Source of the DNA: an uncultured Lachnospiraceae bacterium
GTDB taxonomy: Bacteria; Bacillota; Clostridia; Lachnospirales; Lachnospiraceae
Direction of reading: 5' to 3'
Assembly (NCBI GenBank): GCA_910577445.1
Contig: CAJTMZ010000004.1
Coordinates: 57,440-82,105 of the forward strand
Length of the DNA stretch: 24,666 nucleotides
Under the pieces are notes generated by a model that was not told the origin of the DNA, did not search any database, and saw only the letters and a list, made by a program, of their open reading frames with translations. The translations under genes were made by a program, and so were the position numbers. Within the stretch, counting starts at the first letter, position 1; every line of letters starts with the position of its first letter. Positions 16,243-23,705 of this stretch are shown piece after piece.

Positions 16243-16309
16243 TGTCTGTCCCTCCATCACTTACTGGTAATTTTCAAAACATCGTTTCCTACATCCTTTT
16301 CCCTACGCA

Positions 16310-18640
16310 TCATGGGAAAAGAATATGCAGCCTGCCCGCTTCATCCAGAAAGATATCGCTGAGCAGAATATTCCGCATGGCATTCGCATAAACAGCAGCC
16401 TGCATTTTTCCAAAAGATTCAAAGGATTCATTCTGATATTCCAGGAATACATTCCGTTGGGCCGTAGACCTGCCTGACACAGCCGCCTGAAGCTGCTGCA
16501 TGTAATCCACCTGCTCAACCCAGGCGTCGTCAACAGCATTCAGCACCGCCACACGCATAAATTCATTCATCCGCTTCGTACTTCCCACTTTCTCCTGCTG
16601 CTTTTTCAGCACCTGCTCTACCAACTTTATAAGATAGCGCTCTATAGCTTCCTTATCCTCTAATAATAAGTCTGTTGCCGCTTTGTCCAGCCGATAAGAA
16701 ATGTTGTCCAGAATATACCGGTTCAAAGTACGCCTGTCAGCGCTCTCCATGGAGGAAAGCAGGCGTTTTATATTGCCTTCCGCCATGCGCAGAATGATTT
16801 CCGGGGGCAGTTCCTCCCCCTGCAGAAGCTTATCTCTGGTAGCGTAAATCAGATTACGCTGCCGCTGTATTACCTTATCATGGACAACAGAGGTTTTCCT
16901 CCCTATAACAGCAGCCTCTTCACCCGAGGTCTGCGCCCGGTTGATGATTTTCTTCAGCTTCCACTTGCAAATCCGCCTTTTTTCTTCTATATATTTTTCA
17001 AAAGCGGGATTCTCTCCCACTACATCGTCCTCTAAGGATACGAAGAACTGGCTACTTCCCACATCACCCTGTCTGCCTGCGCGTCCTCTGGCCTGCCGCT
17101 CCGACCGCACATTATCCATGCGTCCAATACCGATTACCGCAAGACCGCCAAGCTCCTCCACGCCTTTTCCGAGCTTGATATCTGTCCCTCTGCCAGCCAT
17201 CGTTGTCGCCACAGTCACAGCGTTGCGCTGCCCCGCCTCCTTGACAATCTGTGCCTCCCAATAAGCGTTTTTCGCATTTAATACATTATGCGGAATTCTT
17301 TCCTTCATGAATATCTGTGAGATTCTCTCCGTATTTTCAATATTCGCAGCCACAATCAGTACCGGACGTCCTGTCTGATGTATCTTCATGACGGTTTTTG
17401 CCGCCGCGCGAATCTGCCCCTTCGCATTGCGGAAATACCGGTCAGGCAAATCCACCCTTTGTCTGGGCCTGTTGGGAGGAATCACCAGCACTTCCGCCCC
17501 GTACACATCTCGCAACTCTTCGGAGGCATCCGCGAGAGTTCCGCTCATCCCCGCCAGCTTAGGGAACATCAAAAACAGATTCTGGAAGGTAACGATAGCA
17601 ACAGCACGGCTCTCCTGAGTAACCTTAACCCTTTCCTTTGCCTCCAACGCCTGATGTTGTCCCCCACGCAGCTTCATTCCGTCCAGCGCACGCCCCGCAC
17701 TGCGGTCCATCAGCAGCACTTTCCCATCCTGCGACACCACGTAAGTCTCTCCCCTCTCATGCAATTTATGTGCACGGAGCGCAAGAATCACATGGCGGTT
17801 AATCTCAAAGTGTTCCTCTCCGTAAAAATTATCAATCTGGAAGAAAGTTTCCGCGTACCGGATTCCGTCTTCCGTAAACCACACCTTCCCCTCTTCCAGC
17901 ATATAATCCCGCTCTTCCTCCAGTGTGGTGACAAAAAAATCCGCCACAGCATAAAGATTGGACTGCACACGGGGAGATGCGGAAATCACAAGAGGCGTCT
18001 GGGCAGCATCCAACAGCACGGAATCCGCCTCATCAATAATCACATAACAATATTCCCGCAGGAAACGGTCTTCTGCATTTTTGGCCAGATTATCCATCAG
18101 ATAATCAAAACCAAGCGCACTGTGTGTGGTATATACGATATCTGACGCATACACTTTCTTCTTCTCTGCTGCCCCGAAATCTTTTTGTCCCTTTGACGGG
18201 ACGCCGGCAGCAACGGAAAGTCCCATAAAGCGGTAAACCGCTCCCATCTCCTCCGCATCCCTGACAGCCAGATATTCATTTGCCGTCACCAGAATCGTGC
18301 TCTTTCCCGTCAGCGCATTCAGATACAAAGGCAATGTTGCCACCAATGTCTTTCCCTCGCCGGTATTCATCTCCGCAAGGCATCCCTGATGCAGCGCAAT
18401 TCCCCCTAACACCTGTACATCAAAAGGAGCCATGCCCAGAATCCGATAATCCGCTTCGCATATTGCCGCAAACGCTTCCGGCAGGATGTCGTCTAATGTT
18501 TCCCCTTCCTCCAGCCGCTCCTTAAACGTCACCGTCAAATGAGCCAGTTCCCCGTCGGAAAGCGCCGCCATCTGCTCCCCATAGCTTCTGACCTTATTCA
18601 GAATTTTATATAACTTCTTCAGCTTCCTCTTCCTGCTCAT
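16310..18640 (-). CDS. secA2: SecA2, motor ATPase of the accessory Sec system
   Basis: A 776-aa SecA-family ATPase that drives export of the glycosylated SRRP through SecY2. Visible motifs: Walker A MNTGEGKT (91-98), Walker B IIDEAD (201-206), and the second RecA-like domain with TTMAGRGTDIKLG and RQARGRAGRQGD. It ends without the C-terminal zinc-binding tail of housekeeping SecA and is shorter than that protein (usually over 830 aa), as expected for SecA2. I start at the ATG at 18640, which has AGGAAG upstream, not at an ATG eight codons earlier without a binding site. The start overlaps asp3 by 35 bases, which suggests coupled translation. Context (secY2, asp1-3) makes the assignment firm. 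Confidence 0.95.
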   Translation of the reverse strand: MSRKRKLKKLYKILNKVRSYGEQMAALSDGELAHLTVTFKERLEEGETLDDILPEAFAAICEADYRILGMAPFDVQVLGGIALHQGCLAEMNTGEGKTLVATLPLYLNALTGKSTILVTANEYLAVRDAEEMGAVYRFMGLSVAAGVPSKGQKDFGAAEKKKVYASDIVYTTHSALGFDYLMDNLAKNAEDRFLREYCYVIIDEADSVLLDAAQTPLVISASPRVQSNLYAVADFFVTTLEEERDYMLEEGKVWFTEDGIRYAETFFQIDNFYGEEHFEINRHVILALRAHKLHERGETYVVSQDGKVLLMDRSAGRALDGMKLRGGQHQALEAKERVKVTQESRAVAIVTFQNLFLMFPKLAGMSGTLADASEELRDVYGAEVLVIPPNRPRQRVDLPDRYFRNAKGQIRAAAKTVMKIHQTGRPVLIVAANIENTERISQIFMKERIPHNVLNAKNAYWEAQIVKEAGQRNAVTVATTMAGRGTDIKLGKGVEELGGLAVIGIGRMDNVRSERQARGRAGRQGDVGSSQFFVSLEDDVVGENPAFEKYIEEKRRICKWKLKKIINRAQTSGEEAAVIGRKTSVVHDKVIQRQRNLIYATRDKLLQGEELPPEIILRMAEGNIKRLLSSMESADRRTLNRYILDNISYRLDKAATDLLLEDKEAIERYLIKLVEQVLKKQQEKVGSTKRMNEFMRVAVLNAVDDAWVEQVDYMQQLQAAVSGRSTAQRNVFLEYQNESFESFGKMQAAVYANAMRNILLSDIFLDEAGRLHILFP

Positions 18641-19073
18641 CTTCGACTTCCTGAATCTCAACATAATGAAAATGAAACCGGCTCATTCCTCCGTTCACCA
18701 ATTCCATTCTGTAACTGTATGTCCTTAAAGGACATTGAAAATAAGATACTTCATCCCGTATGGCAACACGTTCTGCTACAGCATCATATTTATCACAAAA
18801 TACCAGTTCTATCAGCCACATCTCACCCTCCGGACAATCAATATGAACAGTCATACGGTATCTGCTCTCGCCGTCAATCATAGGAAGAGCAGGCTCAATC
18901 CGCTGCATCTGGTAATTGGTTTTAGAATACCACTGCTTAATCACCGTGCCGGGAGGCATCAGCAAATTCACATATTCCACATCATCCTTTGCGTGGTATG
19001 ATATTTCCGAGCCATACAGATAGGTATTCGATGAATATTCGTTCCAGTAAATCGTCCATTTTTCTCCCGTCAT
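18606..19073 (-). CDS. asp3: Asp3, accessory Sec system protein
   Basis: A 155-aa protein with the Asp3 pattern: IYWNEYSSNTYLYGSEISY near the start, then NLLMPPGTVIKQWYS, KTNYQMQRIEPALPMI and a beta-rich remainder. Asp3 forms a cytosolic complex with Asp1 and Asp2 that binds the SRRP and SecA2 and is needed for export. The C-terminus ends in a strongly acidic tail (EVEDEQEEEAEEVI). The start overlaps the asp2 stop as ATGA, and its last 35 bases overlap secA2. Length is typical. Confidence 0.93.
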   Translation of the reverse strand: MTGEKWTIYWNEYSSNTYLYGSEISYHAKDDVEYVNLLMPPGTVIKQWYSKTNYQMQRIEPALPMIDGESRYRMTVHIDCPEGEMWLIELVFCDKYDAVAERVAIRDEVSYFQCPLRTYSYRMELVNGGMSRFHFHYVEIQEVEDEQEEEAEEVI

Positions 19074-20575
19074 TGCTCCATCCTTCTGCCAAAATCTTCC
19101 AGCAGTATCCTCTTATACTGTCCAAGAAACCAGTTGTTAATTCCCGGCGTATTATCGTTATGCCTTCCATGAAGTCCCTTACCATAGGCCTGCACGCCAT
19201 CCGAACCCAGATAAGAGAGCAGAGTGGCATAGGCATCCGTATCATAATCGTCCTCTATCATATATGCAACGGCAAATTTGGATTTTCCCCAGTCCGCCGC
19301 TTCAAATTTGTTCCAGAATTTATTGTTCAGCCTTTCCACGCTTTCTTTATCCAGTCCGCCGCCCTGTAATTTCAGTACATCCAGAGACGTAGGAAATCCG
19401 CCGGGGCGCAGATGCTTCTCATTGGCTGCCACGTTCCCGATACTTACCAACGGCTTTCCAACAATCATGGCATGGGGACGAATATCGCACCCATAATACA
19501 TTGCGCCAAAGGCTCCCATGGAAACCCCTGACAGAATGACCTGGTCCGGCGTAAATCCAAGCTCCTCCATGTGCATTCTGATAGCGTCCACAAACAGCCT
19601 CTCATATTCGTCCGAGCCCATATAAAAGCTGCCGCCCTCCAAACGCGGCTCGGAAAGCAAAAGGAATGGACATCCCAGTCCCTTCATCATGTAATACCCC
19701 TCAAACCCCTGCTTCGTCTTATAACCGGAAAAATACACACAAAGAGGCGGCTGTAAGTCCGCCGGTTCAAAATAACAAAAAGCCTCTTCTTTCTGAGAAG
19801 TCACATATCGCTTCCCCCCCGGCAGAAAGTATCCATGACTGCCTCTTGAAATCCTTTTATGCAATGCTATCAGTCGGAGTTTTCCTTTTCCCCTTGCCCG
19901 TATGGAAACAAACAGCGTACCGTCTCTCCGGGAACTTTCCATACGAACTATCTGCTCCAAATCCTCTTCTCGAAGTTCCTGCTGCTCCAGAATAATTGAA
20001 ACGGTTCCTGAAGCAAAGAGAGTAAATTCAAATATCACCTTAACCTCCGAATCCTTATCATATTCTATCCAGAAATCGGCCATCTCTCCCTTAGGCATCA
20101 GGTTATTATAACGCCAATAGGCAACCTGCCGAAATTCCTCTCCGAAATCATCCTCTAGCTCCACACTGTAATTTCCATTCCACTTCACCTTTCCGCGGAA
20201 TCCCTGTGCAACAGCCACATCTTTTAAAAGAAGCTTTTCCCCATAAGGCCGCGGAAAATAATATCTGCTTTCCTCTGTAAGAAATTTCTGAACATCCTGT
20301 TCTGCTATTCCTTGCGCCTTTCTGCTTCGGCACAGCCATTCTGCATGTCCATGCATATCCACTTTGTCCGTTACAAAGAGTGTGTACGCCTTTGCCGCCC
20401 GGTATAACAGTTCTATTTCCGTATCCGAAGGCTCCCTGTCCAGAAAAAACATATCATATGCTTTCTCCGGCGCTTCTTCCAGACCTGCCGCATAATCTAA
20501 TGTCACATTCTCCGGCAGCGTATAGATTTCATTCCAATCCCTATCACCAATCTGTAAAATATTTATCTTAGCCAA
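19070..20575 (-). CDS. asp2: Asp2, accessory Sec protein and probable GlcNAc O-acetyltransferase
   Basis: A 501-aa protein. The N-terminus (MAKINILQIGDRDW) matches the Asp2 start, which requires a TTG start codon at 20575, overlapping the asp1 stop by eight bases. The C-terminal half is an alpha/beta hydrolase with nucleophile elbow GVSMG (Ser352), acidic EDD at 441-443 and His472 in GRHND; the spacing matches the published Ser-Glu-His set of S. gordonii Asp2 shifted by ten. In streptococci Asp2 acetylates GlcNAc on the SRRP and is also needed for transport. The triad appears intact, so acetylation is likely here too. It works in a complex with Asp1 and Asp3. Confidence 0.93.
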   Translation of the reverse strand: MAKINILQIGDRDWNEIYTLPENVTLDYAAGLEEAPEKAYDMFFLDREPSDTEIELLYRAAKAYTLFVTDKVDMHGHAEWLCRSRKAQGIAEQDVQKFLTEESRYYFPRPYGEKLLLKDVAVAQGFRGKVKWNGNYSVELEDDFGEEFRQVAYWRYNNLMPKGEMADFWIEYDKDSEVKVIFEFTLFASGTVSIILEQQELREEDLEQIVRMESSRRDGTLFVSIRARGKGKLRLIALHKRISRGSHGYFLPGGKRYVTSQKEEAFCYFEPADLQPPLCVYFSGYKTKQGFEGYYMMKGLGCPFLLLSEPRLEGGSFYMGSDEYERLFVDAIRMHMEELGFTPDQVILSGVSMGAFGAMYYGCDIRPHAMIVGKPLVSIGNVAANEKHLRPGGFPTSLDVLKLQGGGLDKESVERLNNKFWNKFEAADWGKSKFAVAYMIEDDYDTDAYATLLSYLGSDGVQAYGKGLHGRHNDNTPGINNWFLGQYKRILLEDFGRRMEQ

Positions 20576-22163
20576 CGCTGTCCATGACCTCCCCCCACAT
20601 ATTAAGCAGACGTTCTGTCGTATACTCTCTGCTTATCCCATATGAGAATATACGCGCTTCATTCCAATGCTCAAATCCGTCAAGGTAATAGTCCAGTGCT
20701 TTGGGCAGTCTTTTTCCTTTTGTCAATATAATCCCGTTACCATCGTCTACAATAAATTCTGTCTTTTGCCGTACAATTTGCGGAATCCCAAAACTGACGG
20801 CCTTTATCTGTAAATACTGCTCGGGCACCTCCCGCAGGTCAATCAACAGCCACTGTTCACGCATGCATTTACTCACAGAAAGTTCATCCACGCATTGTTC
20901 CGGCACAAACAGGACAGGAACCTTTTCCTCCATTTCCAAATCATTTTCGGCAACCATTCCATTTCCGTCCTCCGCCGCCCATCCTTCCGGCATATCTCCT
21001 TTGGCAAGTTCAGCGCGCACCTGCTCCAAAAGCTTCTGCTTCCTGTCATATCTCGCATCTCTGGTAAAAAGGCAAACCTGTACGCCTTTCTTCCGGGAAA
21101 CGTGTTCACCCAAAATGCGTACCACTGCGCCTAATAACCTATCATCAAGGCCATCCACAGCCAGCATAACCTTCTGAATACCGCACTGCAAACTGGTTCC
21201 CTCCTCCACACGCGTATCATAAGGAGGAATCGCCACGATATGCTCTGGAGATATGCGGAACATTTTGTATATACGCCTTACGCTTTCTTTGGAATCCACC
21301 ACCACATAATCCGCTTTTCGAACCATATTTAATTCTTCCTGATAATCCGTTATCTGATATCTGTCCTGAAAAAAAGACAGAATTTTCTTTTCATACCGAA
21401 GCGCTTTTCCCAAAAGTCCAGCATGGAGATTGTGCATTGCCACGCAGAAAATATCCGAATAACTGGTTAATTCCAAATAGGCTGTCAGCACCTCATATAT
21501 GACCTGCTCCAAGTTATCATATATCCTTCTGGAAAATCGTCTTCTGCGCTTTGTATTGTTATATTCTATCAGATAAAAAGAACTTGTTTTATTAATCTCC
21601 ACATGCCCGTCTTTATAGTAATATCGAAGCTTCCAAACTCCGTCTTCCATCAGATAATCCTGATAAAGAGGACTGCCTTCTTCATAAAGAATTGTACTGG
21701 AAATAAAGCCTCTGTCGTCATAAAGATTACGACGGTAAATTGTTCCCTTTCGATACAGTTCAATCCATATAGGATTTCCGTCCTCTCCAAAATCAATCTG
21801 CGCATATTTCTCTTTGTCTAACATGGCAACTACCACAAAGGGCGTATAAAGGAACTCTATTCTCTCAGGCCAGTTCAAATCATGGAATGACAAAACCCTG
21901 ACTCTCTTTCGCTCTACCTCCTGAATTGCATCAAAACAAGACCAGTAAGGAGCGCGATATATTCCCTGTCTGTGAAGAAAATGCCGAAAATTCGGTGCAA
22001 AACTAAGAAGCATAATCTGATAATCATACACTCTGCTGCGGTGAAAAAGCTGAATTTGCTTCACGGTATCATCAAATTCCGAATACATGCGCTTCACCTG
22101 CCAGCTCTGTTCATTTTCATACCATTCCCTATCCTTATACCATGCCGGAATAAAATATAGCAT
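20568..22163 (-). CDS. asp1: Asp1, accessory Sec system protein
   Basis: A 531-aa protein of the Asp1 family. The start MLYFIPAWYKD is characteristic, followed by ENEQSWQVKR and a meander of the type YRRNLYDDRGFISSTILYEE. Asp1 has a GT-B-like fold related to GtfA but without the catalytic glutamates, and recognises the glycosylated SRRP for handover to SecA2. GAGGAG lies nine bases before the ATG. It starts 48 bases after the secY2 stop and its end overlaps the asp2 start, which fits one operon. Confidence 0.93.
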   Translation of the reverse strand: MLYFIPAWYKDREWYENEQSWQVKRMYSEFDDTVKQIQLFHRSRVYDYQIMLLSFAPNFRHFLHRQGIYRAPYWSCFDAIQEVERKRVRVLSFHDLNWPERIEFLYTPFVVVAMLDKEKYAQIDFGEDGNPIWIELYRKGTIYRRNLYDDRGFISSTILYEEGSPLYQDYLMEDGVWKLRYYYKDGHVEINKTSSFYLIEYNNTKRRRRFSRRIYDNLEQVIYEVLTAYLELTSYSDIFCVAMHNLHAGLLGKALRYEKKILSFFQDRYQITDYQEELNMVRKADYVVVDSKESVRRIYKMFRISPEHIVAIPPYDTRVEEGTSLQCGIQKVMLAVDGLDDRLLGAVVRILGEHVSRKKGVQVCLFTRDARYDRKQKLLEQVRAELAKGDMPEGWAAEDGNGMVAENDLEMEEKVPVLFVPEQCVDELSVSKCMREQWLLIDLREVPEQYLQIKAVSFGIPQIVRQKTEFIVDDGNGIILTKGKRLPKALDYYLDGFEHWNEARIFSYGISREYTTERLLNMWGEVMDSVG

Positions 22164-22211
22164 TTTTTGACTCCTCTATACAAACGTCAGCACTCTGTTT
22201 CCCTTCCATCC

Positions 22212-23420
22212 TCAAAACAGCGGCTTGCATGAATCATATGCCCACAATGTACAAATCTCCCGATACAGATTACATGAAAATCCCATCAGAAGCATCATGG
22301 AAGTCGGCAGTGTCACCAACGTACTGTCAATATTCCCCCTAAGCTGCATAATCATCGGAGTGCTAATGCAAAGCCCCATGACAGTAGCACTGAATAAGCT
22401 AATCCGCCACATCACCCCGCGAAGGTAACGTCTTGTATCGCGGCCTGCATGAAGATTGACAATACTGTCACCGCTTTTCAAAAAATTTTCTGAAATATCT
22501 TTGGGACTTATCATCAGCATGGCAAAACCGATAGTAAGCAGATACTCGCATACAATATAAATAAAAATTCCGAAGGGCTTTGTCAGGGATAGATTTTCCT
22601 GCCACCAGAGAATCCCCTGATGGTACGGAAAAAACTGTAACAAAAGAGAAATCAAAAGTCCCGGCAGCATAAATACTGCGTTAGCAAACATCATTGGCAT
22701 CATACCCACCGGATTAAGCTTAATTGCCATATAATTTTTATTCGCATAAATATTGTGTATGGAGATACGCTGAACCGGAATCCGTTTCTCGGCATTTTCC
22801 ATGACAAGCATAATCATCATCATCACCGCCCCTGCCATCAGCGGAATCACAAGGCTGCGCATCGTATGTGTAACCAGCGGCAGGGAAATCCGTTCCAATA
22901 TATTCACAACCATAAATACCATTCTTCCGCCAAGTCCATATTTACTGTTCCTGCTCGCCATCCACATGATAATCATTGCGCCCGTTGTCATTTCTAAAGC
23001 CGCTATCACCTTTACAATATTCAACTGTTCTCCGGTCACATCGAATTTTAGCTGCGGCATCCGGGAGACAACCTGAAGCATTGCTATAATAAGCGTTACA
23101 ACAACTGTTATACGCTTGGATTTCCCCGGAGATATCCCATTTTGGGTAAACCAACCTCTAATTGCCATAAAAATCTGAACCAGAAACCCGGATATCATGG
23201 AAGGAAAAATACCCAACGCGAATATTGATGAACGGAATAAGTCCCCACTAACAGACTGAACCAATAAATCCTCCACGCTCAATCCCGCAGTATTCCTGTA
23301 TGCAGATATATCTATCCTGTATAAAGGAATATTTTTCCCTATTACATATATCAAAGTCATAATCCCTGAATAAATCAGTTTGTATTTTAATACGTTTTCT
23401 TTTTCTTCCTTATTGCCCAT
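22212..23420 (-). CDS. secY2: SecY2, channel of the accessory Sec system
   Basis: A 402-aa polytopic membrane protein with about ten predicted spans. The N-terminus (YKLIYSGIMTLIYVIGKNIPLYRID) and KLNPVGMMPMMFANAVF, equal to the SecY 'NPAGVMPIIFA' region, identify the family; the length of about 400 is that of SecY2 rather than the 430 or more of housekeeping SecY. I start at the ATG at 23420, preceded by AGGAAAAGG; the frame is open 20 codons further but only from a TTG and across the promoter. It forms the membrane pore used by SecA2 and Asp1-3 to export the SRRP. It is the first gene of the operon behind a terminator and a new promoter. Confidence 0.94.
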   Translation of the reverse strand: MGNKEEKENVLKYKLIYSGIMTLIYVIGKNIPLYRIDISAYRNTAGLSVEDLLVQSVSGDLFRSSIFALGIFPSMISGFLVQIFMAIRGWFTQNGISPGKSKRITVVVTLIIAMLQVVSRMPQLKFDVTGEQLNIVKVIAALEMTTGAMIIMWMASRNSKYGLGGRMVFMVVNILERISLPLVTHTMRSLVIPLMAGAVMMMIMLVMENAEKRIPVQRISIHNIYANKNYMAIKLNPVGMMPMMFANAVFMLPGLLISLLLQFFPYHQGILWWQENLSLTKPFGIFIYIVCEYLLTIGFAMLMISPKDISENFLKSGDSIVNLHAGRDTRRYLRGVMWRISLFSATVMGLCISTPMIMQLRGNIDSTLVTLPTSMMLLMGFSCNLYREICTLWAYDSCKPLF

Positions 23421-23454
23421 TTCTTTGCCTTTTCCTGATAAGTTATCCTTAAAC

Positions 23455-23463
23455 AGTATAACA
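23455..23463 (-). promoter_or_regulatory. Extended -10 promoter of the secretion operon
   Basis: TGTTATACT on the minus strand (23463..23455) is an extended -10 element (TG-n-TATACT). No good -35 lies 17 bases upstream, which extended -10 promoters can tolerate. Transcription would start near 23448, 28 bases before the secY2 ATG. It directly follows the terminator behind the SRRP and the small membrane protein, so the export operon appears to be transcribed on its own. Confidence 0.5.
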
Positions 23464-23503
23464 AAAAAGCTCTTTCCCAAACTCTTTCATCTTCATATTT
23501 TAC

Positions 23504-23543
23504 AAAAAATAGTGACTGCCTATTTGGACAGCCACTATTTTTG
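23504..23543 (-). terminator. Rho-independent terminator behind the SRRP and the small membrane protein
   Basis: AAAAATAGTG (23505-23514) pairs with CACTATTTTT (23533-23542), extended after one mismatch by CTG/CAG pairs (23516-23518 with 23529-23531). On the minus strand the stem ends in six T. The symmetry would let it work in both directions. Confidence 0.85.
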
Positions 23544-23555
23544 TTTTCATTCAAT

Positions 23556-23705
23556 TTATAATTTGCTCTTTTTCTTCAATTCCCTTATTTCCTTATTCAG
23601 CTGATGCCGTCTTATAAAAAACCACGCTGTAACTGCAATGAGGAAGATTATTGCAACTAAATCCCATCTGCAAAACCCCCATACTATATTCTCAAAAAAG
23701 TCCAT
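23556..23705 (-). CDS. Small single-span membrane protein coupled to the SRRP gene
   Basis: A 49-aa protein beginning MDFFENIVWGFCRWD. Residues about 15-31 (DLVAIIFLIAVTAWFFI) form one membrane span; it is followed by RR and a charged, probably helical tail (NKEIRELKKKSKL). The ATG overlaps the SRRP stop as TAATG and a GGAAGG ribosome binding site lies seven bases upstream, so it is probably translated by coupling to the SRRP. By the positive-inside rule the tail is cytoplasmic. I do not recognise a family. It could be a partner in SRRP anchoring, or a stand-in for the small Asp4/Asp5 proteins that streptococci carry in this locus and that I do not see here. Confidence 0.7.
   Translation of the reverse strand: MDFFENIVWGFCRWDLVAIIFLIAVTAWFFIRRHQLNKEIRELKKKSKL

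Noticed and set aside
17378..18145. 255-codon plus-strand open frame opposite secA2
   Set aside because: It lies entirely within secA2, has no family resemblance or ribosome binding site, and contains composition typical of a reverse-strand shadow. All other plus-strand frames are judged the same way.
23421..23480. Longer secY2 start (TTG at 23480)
   Set aside because: The extra 20 residues cross the extended -10 element and have no SecY-like content, while the ATG at 23420 has a good ribosome binding site.
23449..23496. 15-codon leader peptide before secY2
   Set aside because: It lacks a ribosome binding site and would begin upstream of the predicted transcription start near 23448.
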